Source: Flavobacteriaceae bacterium (GTDB lineage Bacteria; Bacteroidota; Bacteroidia; Flavobacteriales; Flavobacteriaceae). From it: 47,770 nucleotides of DNA. The stretch is taken from positions 1 through 47,770 of the forward strand of contig JAIXYI010000082.1 of NCBI GenBank assembly GCA_027490305.1, written 5' to 3'. The translations under genes and the position numbers were made by a program. The notes beneath the pieces are model-generated. The model ran no database searches. It saw only the letters and a list, made by a program, of their open reading frames with translations, and had not been told where the DNA came from. Of this stretch, positions 25,872 to 35,073 are shown piece after piece (the stretch's first letter is position 1; every line of letters begins with the position of its first letter).

Positions 25872-27650
25872 ATGGAAGTCAATAGCCTGCTATCGAAAGA
25901 GATCGGAATCGCCCTCAACACGCTTTATGGTGTCGCACCGGAACGCATCGAGTTCCAGGCCACCCGACGTGACTTCGAAGGGGATGTTACCGTGGTCTTG
26001 TTTCCCCTTCTGAAACTCATAAAAGGCAACCCGGCAGAAATAGGCACACGGCTTGGTGACCACCTGGTTGCCCACGTGCCCTTGGTAGCCCGTTATAATG
26101 TGGTGTCAGGTTTCCTGAATCTGGTCATTGCCGACACCTATTATATAGACTTCCTTGATACGATCCGTACACAGGCGCCATTCGGTGTCGTAGCGCCCGA
26201 CCCGTCTCAGAAAGCGGTGATGGTCGAATATTCTTCCCCCAATACAAACAAGCCGTTGCACTTGGGGCATGTACGGAATATCCTATTGGGATGGTCGGTA
26301 GCGAAAATACTGGAAGCCGCCGGTAAAAAGGTCTATAAAACACAAATCATCAACGACCGCGGAATCCATATCTGCAAGTCGATGCTGGCCTGGCAGGAAT
26401 CCGGAGACGGGGTAACGCCCGCTTCGTCCGGACTAAAAGGCGACAAAATCGTCGGAAATGCCTACGTGGCCTTCGATAAAAAATACAAAACGGAAATACA
26501 GGCGCTCGTTGCAACCGGCCTATCCGAAGACGACGCCAAGAAACAGGCTCCGTCGCTGCTGAAAGCGCAGGAGATGCTGCGGAAGTGGGAAGCGGGTGAC
26601 CCCGAGACCCTGTCGCTCTGGAAACAACTGAACCAATGGGTGTATGATGGTTTTGCCCAAACCTATGCCAAAATGGGTGTCGACTTTGATTCGTACTATT
26701 ACGAAAGTGACACGTATTTGTTAGGGAAGGAGGTCGTTCAGTTCGGTCTTGAGAAAGGCGTTTTTGAAAAAGACCCGGACGGATCGGTTTGGATCGACCT
26801 GACCGATGACGGACTCGACCGTAAAATTGTACTTCGATCAGACGGCACGGCGGTCTACATGACGCAGGATATAGGCACCGCCATCCAGCGGGTGAAAGAC
26901 CACCCCGACGTGGGCGGCATGGTGTACACCGTCGGCAACGAACAGGATTATCACTTCAAAGTGCTGTTCCTCATCCTCAAAAAACTTGGTTTTGACTGGG
27001 CAGAAAACCTGTTTCATCTGTCGTATGGCATGGTGGACCTGCCGTCGGGTAAAATGAAGAGCCGTGAAGGTACTGTGGTCGACGCCGATGACCTGATGGA
27101 CGAAATGACGGAAACGGCGCGCACGATATCCGAAGAATTAGGCAAGCTGGAAGGATTCTCGTCAGAAGAAAAAGAGCGCTTGTACCATATTATTGGTATG
27201 GGAGCGCTGAAATACTACATTTTAAAGGTAGACCCGAAAAAACGTATCCTGTTCAATCCGGAGGAATCGGTCGATTTTGCCGGAAATACGGGGCCTTTTA
27301 TACAATATACCTACGCCCGGATCCAGTCACTGTTACGCCGCGCCGACGTTGACTTGTCCCAGCCTTCCGGTGTAACCATCCTGCATGAAAAAGAAAAAGA
27401 ACTCCTCAAACGGCTCACGGTTTTTCCGGATGTCATCCAGGAAGCTGCCCGCGAGTACAGTCCGGCTCTTATTGCCAATTACATCTACGACCTTGTCAAG
27501 GAATACAATAGTTTTTACCAATCCGTTCCCGTCATCGCTACTGAAGATGTCATGCTGAAGGTCTTCCGCCTACAACTGTCGGCGAAAGTAGGCGAGGTGA
27601 TCGGTACGGGCTTCCGACTCCTCGGCATCGATGTGCCTTCCCGAATGTAA
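25872..27650 (+). CDS. argS: Arginine--tRNA ligase
   Basis: Cytosolic class I aminoacyl-tRNA synthetase, 592 residues, normal length. It has an N-terminal arginyl additional domain (about 1-110), the HIGH-type signature SSPNTNKPLHLGHVRNI at about 119-136, a KMSKS-equivalent KMKSREG near residue 394, the DIGTAIQRV region, and a C-terminal anticodon-binding helical domain (DFAGNTGPFIQYTYARIQSLLRR...). ATG 25872 follows the -7 box. It is first in a plus-strand series; the SGNH gene begins 7 nt after its stop, so argS may drive expression of the acylation module behind it. Confidence 0.97.
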   Translation: MEVNSLLSKEIGIALNTLYGVAPERIEFQATRRDFEGDVTVVLFPLLKLIKGNPAEIGTRLGDHLVAHVPLVARYNVVSGFLNLVIADTYYIDFLDTIRTQAPFGVVAPDPSQKAVMVEYSSPNTNKPLHLGHVRNILLGWSVAKILEAAGKKVYKTQIINDRGIHICKSMLAWQESGDGVTPASSGLKGDKIVGNAYVAFDKKYKTEIQALVATGLSEDDAKKQAPSLLKAQEMLRKWEAGDPETLSLWKQLNQWVYDGFAQTYAKMGVDFDSYYYESDTYLLGKEVVQFGLEKGVFEKDPDGSVWIDLTDDGLDRKIVLRSDGTAVYMTQDIGTAIQRVKDHPDVGGMVYTVGNEQDYHFKVLFLILKKLGFDWAENLFHLSYGMVDLPSGKMKSREGTVVDADDLMDEMTETARTISEELGKLEGFSSEEKERLYHIIGMGALKYYILKVDPKKRILFNPEESVDFAGNTGPFIQYTYARIQSLLRRADVDLSQPSGVTILHEKEKELLKRLTVFPDVIQEAAREYSPALIANYIYDLVKEYNSFYQSVPVIATEDVMLKVFRLQLSAKVGEVIGTGFRLLGIDVPSRM

Positions 27651-27656
27651 ACCCCT

Positions 27657-29108
27657 ATGAGGAAATCGTATTTCTGGCATTCGTTTGCCATCGTGCTGCT
27701 CGCTGCGGTTTTTTATCTGGGAATCAAACGGGTATTGCCGACCAAGATTTTTTCGGAACAGGCCGGAAGCACTAAAAACGTCTTGGTTGACAGTATGTTA
27801 CTGGACGCTGTCGGCGATGTAGAAGACGCTGCTGACGTGGAAGCAGGCGACTCGCTTGCCAATCAACCGGTAGTGTATTTCGAGACCAATGGCGTTACCT
27901 TTCCCGAAGAGACCTTCGACACCTATACTGGAAATCAATACCTTATTCCCTTCTTCGAAAAGTTGTACCAACTCGAGAAAACGGGTAGCGGAAATGTGCG
28001 GATTGCCTATTTCGGCGATTCGATGACGGACGGTGACATGATCGTACAGGACCTGCGGACGGCTTTCCAGCAAAAATTCGGTGGTCGCGGCGTAGGTTTT
28101 GTGGCTATCACCTCGGAATCGGCCGGTTCGCGCAGTTCCGTCGTTCATGAATTTTCCCCGAAATGGAAGACCCAGTCCTATCTCAATGTTAAGAACCCTT
28201 TGCGTCCGTTCGGCGTAAACGGACACGTTTTCTTCGCTAACGACACCACATCGGTTGAATGGGTGCGGTATAAAGCGGGTAAAGGACGGTTTAACGGAAC
28301 CCTTGACAACCCCACGCTTTTCTACGGAAAATCCGATAATGAAAGCGGCGAGGTCGACTTCATCATCGGAAAAGACTCGATCCGGAGGCGGCTCGCCAAC
28401 CGGTCGCTTCTCAATACCCTTGTCGTCAAACAGGGGAGCATCGGTGCGCTCAAGGCGGATTTCATCGATGCCGATTCCATTCCCGTCTACGGCTTTAACT
28501 TCGATGATGGCAAAGGCGTGCATGTCGATAATTTTTCGCAACGCGGGAATTCAGGAATGCCCATCGCACGGTTCAATACGTCATTGATGCGGGCTTTCCA
28601 TGAGAAATTGGGCTACGACCTGATTGTATTGCATTATGGTACCAATGTACTGAACTACGGTAATCGCAATTATAGCTGGTACGAAAGAGGCATGACCCAA
28701 ACCGTCCGGAAGCTGAAAGAGAGCTTCCCGGGCGTGGCCATCCTCATCATTTCGACGGCCGATAAAGCCACGAAGTACGATCTTGAAATGAAGACTGATT
28801 CGGCGGTCGTGCCCCTTACGCGATCACAACGCCGGTATGCGCTCGCTACACAATCGGGTTTTATCGACCTGTTCACGCTTATGGGCGGGGAAGGTTCGAT
28901 GACCACCTGGACGGAAGGTGACCCGGCCCTCGCCAACAAAGATTACACGCATTTTAATTTCCGCGGCGCGAAGAAAGTAGCCGGACTTCTCTACGACCGA
29001 ATTATGAAAGGATATGCGACGTATCGTACGCTTCGTAAGGAGAAAACGCCGACCCCGCCGCCTCCGCCGCAACCCGATTCAACCGCTGTGTTACCTTCCG
29101 ATGAGTAA
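27657..29108 (+). CDS. Membrane-anchored SGNH/GDSL-type hydrolase
   Basis: 483 residues with an N-terminal membrane anchor (about 8-24) and the rest in the periplasm. SGNH blocks are visible: Ser122 in RIAYFGDSMTDGDM (block I), a GNSG segment at 297-300, Asn330 in LHYGTNVLNYG (block III) and Asp429/His432 in KDYTHFNFRGAKK (block V), so the catalytic triad looks intact. An N-terminal stretch of about 70 residues is acidic and low complexity, and the C-terminus is Pro-rich (TPTPPPPPQPD). Likely an acyl esterase or acyltransferase acting on a surface polymer together with the next two genes. Its stop overlaps the next start by 8 nt. Confidence 0.85.
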   Translation: MRKSYFWHSFAIVLLAAVFYLGIKRVLPTKIFSEQAGSTKNVLVDSMLLDAVGDVEDAADVEAGDSLANQPVVYFETNGVTFPEETFDTYTGNQYLIPFFEKLYQLEKTGSGNVRIAYFGDSMTDGDMIVQDLRTAFQQKFGGRGVGFVAITSESAGSRSSVVHEFSPKWKTQSYLNVKNPLRPFGVNGHVFFANDTTSVEWVRYKAGKGRFNGTLDNPTLFYGKSDNESGEVDFIIGKDSIRRRLANRSLLNTLVVKQGSIGALKADFIDADSIPVYGFNFDDGKGVHVDNFSQRGNSGMPIARFNTSLMRAFHEKLGYDLIVLHYGTNVLNYGNRNYSWYERGMTQTVRKLKESFPGVAILIISTADKATKYDLEMKTDSAVVPLTRSQRRYALATQSGFIDLFTLMGGEGSMTTWTEGDPALANKDYTHFNFRGAKKVAGLLYDRIMKGYATYRTLRKEKTPTPPPPPQPDSTAVLPSDE

Positions 29109-30528
29109 GTATATCTGGATATGGATCCTGGCAGGATGCCTTCGTATGACCGCACAGTCGGTAGATACGACAGAAGTCGCGCTCGATTCGGTCAACGTAG
29201 ACACAACGGCCGTGGTATTGCCCGACAATATCATCACGAACGCCTCGGCTATGGTGCCTTTTTTCCGGAAACTGGAACGGCTCGGCGACGGAATCGCTGT
29301 CATGAAAGGCCAAAAAGTGAACATCGTCCACGTGGGCGATTCCCATATACAGGCGGATCTTTTTACAGATAAGGTACGTAAACTCCTCCAGCAGCAATTC
29401 GGAAATGCCGGCCGCGGTTTCGTTTTTCCGCACAGCCTCGCCCGAACCAACGGTTCTTCCGACATCCGGTTTACGTCAAACACCTCGTGGCAGAACCACC
29501 GCGCAATCGGTCCGCCTGATGGCAGTCCAGTCGGACTAAGCGGAATTGCCTTATACAGCGGGTCGGATGATTTTGTCATTGAGTTCAATTCGAAAACCCT
29601 TGGCAACGAGTTCAATACGATTAAGATTGTGACGCCAGGCAACGAGAACAGTTTTGAGTTGGCTACCGCGAAGCGGACGGTGACGATTGAGTCAGACGTG
29701 CCGAAAGTCATCACGCACCGCATCCGTAGCGGAGAGGTACTGGGTTCGATAGCTGACAAATACGGTATCAGCATCACCCAGTTGAAGAAAGCGAATGGCT
29801 TGCGTTCCAACCTGATCCGGGCCGGACGCACGCTGAAGATACCGACCAACGAAAAGCAGAAGAAACGGGTAGAGCGTTCCCAGTTTATCCCGTTGGGACT
29901 CGCCGAAGGCCCAGGCTACCATTTTTATGAAACCGACAACAGCCTCGAAAAGGTATTTCTCCTTCCGAATGGAGGTGAGACGCGCTACGTGTTAAACGGC
30001 GTCATTCTTGAAAATCGCAGTTCGGGCGTGCTGTACCACAACATCGGGGTAAACGGCGCCCGCTATTCGGATTTCAACAAATATCCTTTGTTTTTTGAAC
30101 AGACGAAGGCACTGTCACCCGATCTTTTCGTATTGTCTTTCGGAACGAATGAGTCGTTTGACCGGATGTCAGCCGACGCCTTCAAAGACCAGTTGGTTGC
30201 CTTCATCAACCGCGTCAGGGAAGCGAATCCGAATGCCTGCCTGCTGGTCGTGACCCCTCCGCCGTCGCTGTTCAAACGCCGCTATCTCAACAAGTTTGCC
30301 GATGCGTATGCCCAGGTCATACGGGGAAATGCCGTGGCGCTCAATTACGCCGTGTGGGATCTGTATGGGCAAATGGGTGGGACGCTTGCCGTCAATCGCA
30401 ACTATAAACGCGGCCTGATGGCGGCCGACCGGGTACACTACAGCAAGGCCGGCTATGAATTGCAGGGCGAATTGCTGGCAAAGGCGATGATTCGTGTGTA
30501 CCGCGATTACCTGAAAAACCGCAACTGA
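29101..30528 (+). CDS. Exported SGNH/GDSL-type hydrolase with internal LysM domain
   Basis: 475 residues. Hydrophobic N-terminal leader MSKYIWIWILAGCLRMTAQ. Block I is VHVGDSHIQADLFTD (Ser81); block III LSFGTNES (Asn350); block V ADRVHYSKAGYEL (Asp443, His446). A LysM domain sits inside at about 204-248 (THRIRSGEVLGSIADKYGIS...LKKANGLRSNLIRAGRTLKIP), which binds N-acetylglucosamine polymers and suggests peptidoglycan as the substrate. The start ATGAGTAA overlaps the upstream stop, so translation is coupled; the frame is open to 29014 but that part is a basic, non-signal sequence. The MBOAT gene follows after 5 nt. Confidence 0.88.
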   Translation: MSKYIWIWILAGCLRMTAQSVDTTEVALDSVNVDTTAVVLPDNIITNASAMVPFFRKLERLGDGIAVMKGQKVNIVHVGDSHIQADLFTDKVRKLLQQQFGNAGRGFVFPHSLARTNGSSDIRFTSNTSWQNHRAIGPPDGSPVGLSGIALYSGSDDFVIEFNSKTLGNEFNTIKIVTPGNENSFELATAKRTVTIESDVPKVITHRIRSGEVLGSIADKYGISITQLKKANGLRSNLIRAGRTLKIPTNEKQKKRVERSQFIPLGLAEGPGYHFYETDNSLEKVFLLPNGGETRYVLNGVILENRSSGVLYHNIGVNGARYSDFNKYPLFFEQTKALSPDLFVLSFGTNESFDRMSADAFKDQLVAFINRVREANPNACLLVVTPPPSLFKRRYLNKFADAYAQVIRGNAVALNYAVWDLYGQMGGTLAVNRNYKRGLMAADRVHYSKAGYELQGELLAKAMIRVYRDYLKNRN

Positions 30529-30533
30529 CCAAA

Positions 30534-32222
30534 ATGAACGATTTTTTGTCCCTTTTTCGTGATCTTTTCGGGAACCTGACGGTTGAGACCGTAGAAGGTT
30601 GGTTTACGTATGACCCAAAACATCCGATTTTGTTCAATACCGGGTTGTTTCTCGGGCTATTCCTTGTTTTCTATCCGCTTTACATCTTTTCAACACGGTT
30701 GCGGACCTTTCATTTCCGGAACCTGTATGTGTTCGCTTTTTCCCTCTTCTTCTACTATAAATCAAGCGGGGTCTATTTCGTCCTGTTGCTGTTCTCAGGG
30801 GTTGTGGATTACAACCTGGCGAAATTGCTGTATGAAGAAGCGTTGGAAGGCTATCGGAAGTTCTACCTGGTGCTGAGCGTCATCCTGAATTTGTGTTTCC
30901 TTGGCTATTTTAAGTATGCCCATTTTCTGGGAGATACCTATAACACACTCTTCGACGGACATTTTTCGGTGGGGAAGATCATCCTGCCTGTGGGCATCTC
31001 GTTTTACACCTTCCAGTCGATGAGCTATATCATCGATATCTACCGACGCGAACTGAAGCCGACGAACAACATCCTGGAATACCTGTTTTTCGTGTCGTTC
31101 TTTCCGCAATTGGTAGCAGGGCCTATCGTACGGGCTTCCGAGTTTTTACCACAGATATACAAACGGCTGCACCTGACGAAGGACGAATTGAACACGGCGT
31201 TTTTCCTGATTATAGGCGGACTCATCAAAAAGACGGTTGTATCCGACTACATCTCCATCAACTTCGTCGACCGTGTCTTCGACTCACCCCGCAGCTACTC
31301 AGCGTTTGAAAACCTGATGGCTTCCTATGGTTATGCCATCCAGATCTATTGTGACTTTTCGGGTTACTCCGATATGGCCATTGGTATCGCGTTGTTGATG
31401 GGCTTTCACCTTTCGACGAACTTCCGCACACCGTATCAGTCGGCCTCGATTACCGAATTCTGGCGGCGTTGGCATATCTCTTTGTCTACTTGGCTCCGCG
31501 ACTACCTATACATTTCCATAGGAGGCAACCGACGCGGCACTTTTGGTGGTTTTCTATTCCCGGCCCTATTTTTCGGCGGACTCATTACGTGGGGCGTCCT
31601 TTATTGGGAACAGGATATCTGGCCGCTGTTGATCTCACTCGCGGCGTTGGTGGTGTTTTCGATCAGCATCCTATTGTCTCATGAACGCACAAAGGCCCTT
31701 TTCACAAATGCGAACCTCATGACGACGATGCTCTTGGGCGGACTCTGGCACGGGGCGAGCCTTAGGTTCATCATTTGGGGTGCGCTGCACGGACTGGCGC
31801 TCTCGGTGCACAAAGTATGGAACGAATTTGCCCCACTCGACAAAAATGGCTCATTTTCCTTTTGGAAAGCCATCCGCACGGTAATCGGCGTGATCGTAAC
31901 GTTTCATTTCGTCGCGTTCTGCTGGATTTTCTTCCGTGCCAACACGTTTGAACAGGCATTCGACATCATTACCCACATCGCTACCCTCGAATGGAATCCG
32001 ACGGCCTGGCTCACCGTGGTGATGGGCTATCGTAATGTTTTTATCGTGATGGCAGCGGGGTATGCCTGGCATTTCCTGCCAAAGCCGATAGGCCAGTTGC
32101 TGCGCCGTTCCTTCGACGTGATGCCGGTAGTGCTAAAGGCCGGCGTCCTGGCATTGGTATTCTGGCTCGTAACCGCAACGGCAAGCAGCGGCCCACAACC
32201 GTTTATCTACTTCCAATTCTAA
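30534..32222 (+). CDS. MBOAT family O-acyltransferase (AlgI/PatA-like)
   Basis: A polytopic inner-membrane acyltransferase of 562 residues that probably passes acyl groups across the membrane to a surface polymer. Family marks: NLYVFAFSLFFYY, LPVGISFYTFQSMSYIIDIYR, FFPQLVAGPIVRASEFLPQ, YCDFSGYSDMAIGIALLMGF, ITEFWRRWHISLSTWLRDYLYI (His314), and the catalytic His406 in LLGGLWHGASLRFIIWGALHG. It is last in the argS, SGNH, SGNH-LysM, MBOAT series; AlgI/PatA proteins characteristically work with an SGNH-fold partner, which fits the two upstream genes. A weak hairpin follows its stop. Confidence 0.93.
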   Translation: MNDFLSLFRDLFGNLTVETVEGWFTYDPKHPILFNTGLFLGLFLVFYPLYIFSTRLRTFHFRNLYVFAFSLFFYYKSSGVYFVLLLFSGVVDYNLAKLLYEEALEGYRKFYLVLSVILNLCFLGYFKYAHFLGDTYNTLFDGHFSVGKIILPVGISFYTFQSMSYIIDIYRRELKPTNNILEYLFFVSFFPQLVAGPIVRASEFLPQIYKRLHLTKDELNTAFFLIIGGLIKKTVVSDYISINFVDRVFDSPRSYSAFENLMASYGYAIQIYCDFSGYSDMAIGIALLMGFHLSTNFRTPYQSASITEFWRRWHISLSTWLRDYLYISIGGNRRGTFGGFLFPALFFGGLITWGVLYWEQDIWPLLISLAALVVFSISILLSHERTKALFTNANLMTTMLLGGLWHGASLRFIIWGALHGLALSVHKVWNEFAPLDKNGSFSFWKAIRTVIGVIVTFHFVAFCWIFFRANTFEQAFDIITHIATLEWNPTAWLTVVMGYRNVFIVMAAGYAWHFLPKPIGQLLRRSFDVMPVVLKAGVLALVFWLVTATASSGPQPFIYFQF

Positions 32223-32235
32223 AAAACAATAAATG

Positions 32236-32250
32236 CGGGATAGTCCCGTT
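32236..32250 (+). terminator. Weak hairpin after the MBOAT gene
   Basis: CGGGA (32236-32240), loop TAG, TCCCG (32244-32248), followed by only three T. May terminate partially, leaving the small lipoprotein gene under read-through. Confidence 0.4.
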
Positions 32251-32276
32251 TGACTACTACTGATAATAACCAAACT

Positions 32277-32735
32277 ATGAAAAAGTCGCTTTTTATTTTG
32301 GCATTCCTGGGTCTCAGCCTATGCCATATCGCCTGTTCGGAAGACGATAGCGTTTCCGGACCCACTGCTTCCGGCATCTCCAACATCGTTCAGGACGGCA
32401 GTTGGAAGGTGACGCTATATACGGAAGACGGCGTTGACCAAACCTCGAATTTCAATGGCTATTCCTTTACCTTCGGCGCGACGATGGTCGTGACTGCGGC
32501 GAACAGTACCAATTCCTATACAGGTACCTGGTTGGTTACCGACAACGGCGCCGATGACGATAGTGCCTCAAGTGATGTCGATTTCAGCTTGCTGTTTACC
32601 GATCCTGTCCTACTGACAGAACTGAATGAAGATTGGGATGTGATCTCAAGCAGCAGTACCAAAATCCAGCTTCGCCATATCAGCGGTGGCGACGGAAGTA
32701 TCGATAACCTGACCTTTGAAAAAGTGACGTTGTAA
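32277..32735 (+). CDS. Small putative lipoprotein of unknown function
   Basis: 152 residues. The leader MKKSLFILAFLGLSLCHIAC ends in a plausible lipobox (HIAC, Cys20) followed by acidic residues (SEDDS), as in surface-exposed Bacteroidota lipoproteins. The mature part is a beta-rich domain (GSWKVTLYTEDGVDQTSNFNGYSFTF, YTGTWLVTDNGADDD, KIQLRHISGGDGSIDNLTFEKV) resembling lipocalin-like domains of Bacteroidetes, with no Cys or catalytic motif. ATG 32277 preferred over the upstream TTG at 32250. It follows the acyltransferase module after 54 nt and is closed by a strong terminator; a functional link is not shown. Confidence 0.78.
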   Translation: MKKSLFILAFLGLSLCHIACSEDDSVSGPTASGISNIVQDGSWKVTLYTEDGVDQTSNFNGYSFTFGATMVVTAANSTNSYTGTWLVTDNGADDDSASSDVDFSLLFTDPVLLTELNEDWDVISSSSTKIQLRHISGGDGSIDNLTFEKVTL

Positions 32736-32756
32736 CAGCGTTCTCCCAAAAAGCAG

Positions 32757-32782
32757 AAAGCTCCGCATTGCGGGGCTTTTTT
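32757..32782 (+). terminator. Intrinsic terminator of the small lipoprotein gene
   Basis: AAAGCTCCGC (32757-32766) and GCGGGGCTTT (32770-32779) form a 10-bp stem with one G-T pair, loop ATT, then T to 32782. It ends 3 nt before the stop of the convergent receptor gene and probably serves both. Confidence 0.88.
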
Positions 32783-32784
32783 CG

Positions 32785-35073
32785 TTAGAATTCGTACCGC
32801 AGACTAAAATTAGGCGTCCGCGCAATTGCATAAAGGTCTACTTTTTCAACGGTGTTGTCGTTGCGGTTGATCCGGTAATAGCGTTTGAGCGGATTGTGGC
32901 TGTTGAAAAGGTTTAAGAGGGCGAATTGTGCGCTTAGTCGTCCTTTATCCCACATCCACTGGTAGGAAGCCGAGAAGTTCAGTTGTAAAACCGATGGCAG
33001 CCGTGCGCCGTTCGGAGTACCGTATGCAATCTGGTTTTGACCCGGCTCAAGTGTTTCCGACAATGGCTCGGTATACGGTCGGCCGCTGCTCCATTTACCT
33101 CCGATCGATGCCTTGAATCGGCCCAGCGTAGCGATACCTGCAAAATTCACCAGGTGCTCGATTTCAAAGTTGTTGTCAAACTCCGGCGGGAAGTGCAGCG
33201 GAAAATCGTATAGGTTGTGGTTGAAACTATAGCTCATCCAGGTGCGGAAGCCGGGGAAATCGCGCTGCACCAACAGTTCCGAACCCCAAACGGCATAGGA
33301 GCCGGTAATCCGGATCAATTCAAGTTGGTTTTGGAACGACTGGGACTCAGTGGTAATTCCCGATACCTTTTTATAGAAGTTATCAAAGGTGATCAGCCAT
33401 TGGTTGTCGTTATAGGCGAATCCGAGCTCGGCCTGTGTGCTTTTTTGAATCGGAATCGATCCGCCGTTCGACAAGACCCAGCGGCGTTTTTCGATACCCA
33501 GAAAGTCTTGTTGTCGTTCGACCATCTGGGAAATCGTCTGGCTTTTCCGTTCGGCCAATAACGACATCGACCACCGATTCGACAGTACATATTGGAATGC
33601 CAGTCGGGGCTCTATTCGAAACGCCGCCAATTGTTCGATATAGTTCAGTCGTAGTCCTCCTTTGGTGCGCAAACGACCCCACTCCCAGGCAGCCTCACCG
33701 ATGGCAGCATGTTCCTGAAGATAGGAATGCACCGTGCGACTGTATTCGGGTTGGTTCACTGCATCGGCATTGCATACAGCGGTGCGGAAGTGCTGGTAGC
33801 CACCGGCCAACGAAAGATTATCGTCAAGTCGGATGCGGTGTTCCAATCGGATGCCGAAATCCTGCACACGGTTGTTTTGGGTAAACACCTGTGTGTTATC
33901 GACCTTTTCATTCTTCGAATCGACGTCGAAATACGAATAGTACACTTCCGCTTTTGAAGCCTGTTCCTCACTCCAGCGGGTCTGCCACGAACCGATCGCG
34001 CCCATGGTTTGTTGGCTTAAGTCGCTGTTTTTGGCGGTGGCGGCGGTGCCATTCGCCGTGTTTTCCATGAGTTGCAGGGAATTGTCCATCGCGATAAGGG
34101 AAACGCCCAATCGGCTGCGTTCGCCCACGCGTTGGTCGTATTGCAGTGAGGCGTCGTAGAAGTAAAAGTCTTCGTCGGCAGTATACGTAACGGTTTCATT
34201 CTCAGCCGGCCGGGTAACGACCGTGTTCTGGAAGACCCGGTCAAAGTAACTTTTATAGGCGGGTGAGCGCACCAGATCGGTAATCGCGCGGCGTGCCGAT
34301 ACCCTAACGGATGCGCGTTCAGAAAGTTTTACCTGGGTGTTCGCTTCCGCGGAAATCAGGTTCGAACTCACGCTGGTTTCGTATTCGCGGTTGCGTTCCG
34401 GCAGCGATTGTATGGAAACCGTCCCGGAAACGGCATCGCCATAGAAGGCCGAACTGCCGTTGCGGGTGATCTCGATGCGGTTGTTCAGGTTGGGGTTGAA
34501 GGCGGAAATCTGTCCGAAAAAGTGCCCTGTCTGGAACATCCGGATCCCATTCCAAAGAAACAGGTTCTGGTCGTGCGTACCTCCCCGGATGTTGAGATCC
34601 GAGACCAGGTCGTTGGCGCTGTATATTCCCGGAATCTGCTGCATCGCCTGAAGGATGTCGGTTTCGGTAAGCCCGGGCAGCATTCCCATCTTATCTGGCT
34701 TGATGACAAAGACGCCTTCTTGTTTACGCGAAATACCCGTTGTAAGGATGTTGCGCACAGCTACTTCCCCCAATCGAACGGGTGCGAAGGTCGGATTGTC
34801 GTCGACTTTGACAGAGATACTCACGTAGCCTTCCACCACCGTTTCAAACCGGAGCGAGGTCTGGGCTTCTAAATACTGAAGGAGTTGTGGACCGCTAAGT
34901 GCAGGGGGAGGAGGAACGATGGAAACCGAAGCGATATCCTCTTCCAGGAAACTGAAATGGATATGCTGCTGTTTTTCGATCGATAGGAGTACGTCGCGCA
35001 AAGGCAGTTGAACCTGTGCCCGCATCAAAGGCAGGAAAGAGAAGAAAAGAAACAGCGTGAGCCTTCCTTTCAT
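32785..35073 (-). CDS. TonB-dependent receptor with N-terminal STN signalling domain
   Basis: 762 residues, outer membrane. Signal peptide to about residue 19 (FSFLPLMRAQ); an STN (secretin/TonB N-terminal) domain at about 20-88 (LPLRDVLLSIEKQQHIHFSF...LLQYLEAQTSLRFE); a plug at about 105-225 (ILQAMQQIPGIYSANDLVSDLNIRGGTHDQNLFLWNGI...GDAVSGTVSIQS); then a barrel ending in the aromatic terminus TPNFSLRYEF. The STN domain is the part that contacts a FecR-type anti-sigma factor, and the gene overlaps fecR by 4 nt (ATGA), so it is the sensing receptor of the sigma/FecR operon. The ligand is unknown; no iron or glycan enzymes are adjacent. Confidence 0.92.
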   Translation of the reverse strand: MKGRLTLFLFFSFLPLMRAQVQLPLRDVLLSIEKQQHIHFSFLEEDIASVSIVPPPPALSGPQLLQYLEAQTSLRFETVVEGYVSISVKVDDNPTFAPVRLGEVAVRNILTTGISRKQEGVFVIKPDKMGMLPGLTETDILQAMQQIPGIYSANDLVSDLNIRGGTHDQNLFLWNGIRMFQTGHFFGQISAFNPNLNNRIEITRNGSSAFYGDAVSGTVSIQSLPERNREYETSVSSNLISAEANTQVKLSERASVRVSARRAITDLVRSPAYKSYFDRVFQNTVVTRPAENETVTYTADEDFYFYDASLQYDQRVGERSRLGVSLIAMDNSLQLMENTANGTAATAKNSDLSQQTMGAIGSWQTRWSEEQASKAEVYYSYFDVDSKNEKVDNTQVFTQNNRVQDFGIRLEHRIRLDDNLSLAGGYQHFRTAVCNADAVNQPEYSRTVHSYLQEHAAIGEAAWEWGRLRTKGGLRLNYIEQLAAFRIEPRLAFQYVLSNRWSMSLLAERKSQTISQMVERQQDFLGIEKRRWVLSNGGSIPIQKSTQAELGFAYNDNQWLITFDNFYKKVSGITTESQSFQNQLELIRITGSYAVWGSELLVQRDFPGFRTWMSYSFNHNLYDFPLHFPPEFDNNFEIEHLVNFAGIATLGRFKASIGGKWSSGRPYTEPLSETLEPGQNQIAYGTPNGARLPSVLQLNFSASYQWMWDKGRLSAQFALLNLFNSHNPLKRYYRINRNDNTVEKVDLYAIARTPNFSLRYEF

